DNA of 22,818 nucleotides, taken from the NCBI GenBank assembly GCA_946539855.1, contig CAMNHV010000028.1, positions 1 to 22,818 on the forward strand. The letters are read 5' to 3'. Position 1 is the first letter of the stretch. Each line of letters starts with the position of its first letter. Position numbers and translations under genes: made by a program. The DNA is from CAG-791 sp002449595 (GTDB lineage: Bacteria > Bacillota > Clostridia > Lachnospirales > Lachnospiraceae). Of this stretch, positions 22,816 to 22,818 are shown one piece after another. Below the pieces are notes generated by a model. The model worked only from the letters and a program-made list of their open reading frames with translations, did no database searches and had not been told where the DNA came from.

Positions 22816-22818
22816 ATC

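Overview
The window looks like a chromosomal segment from a fairly high-GC, low-oxygen Firmicute, most likely a gut or rumen clostridium of the Lachnospiraceae type. This is judged from gene families and arrangement, not from a marker gene. The clues are AGGAGG-type ribosome binding sites, a sortase-type surface protein built of DUF11 repeats, a GlpK / GlpA-like / FAD oxidoreductase / DUF1667 set, and a CUT1 sugar transporter without its own ATPase. Nearly every gene is on the minus strand, so transcription runs from right to left.

Layout from the left: positions 1-175 hold the end of a plus-strand PfkB-family kinase. It converges on, and overlaps by 11 bp, a 5.7-kb minus-strand gene for a 1915-residue secreted, cell-wall-anchored protein with nine tandem DUF11-type repeats. 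That gene lies behind a 683-bp non-coding stretch with a good promoter (6371-6400) and an apparent leader of about 450 nt.

The centre (about 6.45-18.98 kb) is a collinear block of ten genes. In transcription order they are two sugar ABC permeases, a sugar-binding lipoprotein, a LytS/YesM-type histidine kinase, a LytTR response regulator, a GH35/DUF5597-type beta-galactosidase, glycerol kinase, a GlpA-like FAD/[2Fe-2S] dehydrogenase, a second FAD oxidoreductase and a DUF1667 protein. A strong promoter (18952-18980) with three 12-bp direct repeats at exact 21-bp spacing lies in front, and an intrinsic terminator (6453-6480) lies behind. No terminator with a T-tract was seen between. The gene content suggests one pathway: import of a galactoside of glycerol, hydrolysis to galactose and glycerol, then phosphorylation and oxidation of the glycerol. 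There is no glycerol facilitator in the window, which fits glycerol being made inside the cell. This is the most interesting hypothesis here.

The right end (19.1-22.8 kb) is housekeeping-like: a cyclophilin, a uroporphyrinogen-decarboxylase-family protein with metal-ligand-like residues, an overlapping trio (PNPOx-like flavoprotein, TIGR01212 radical SAM protein, double zinc-ribbon protein), and tRNA-Val(GAC) with its own terminator. No insertion sequence, phage gene or CRISPR array was seen.
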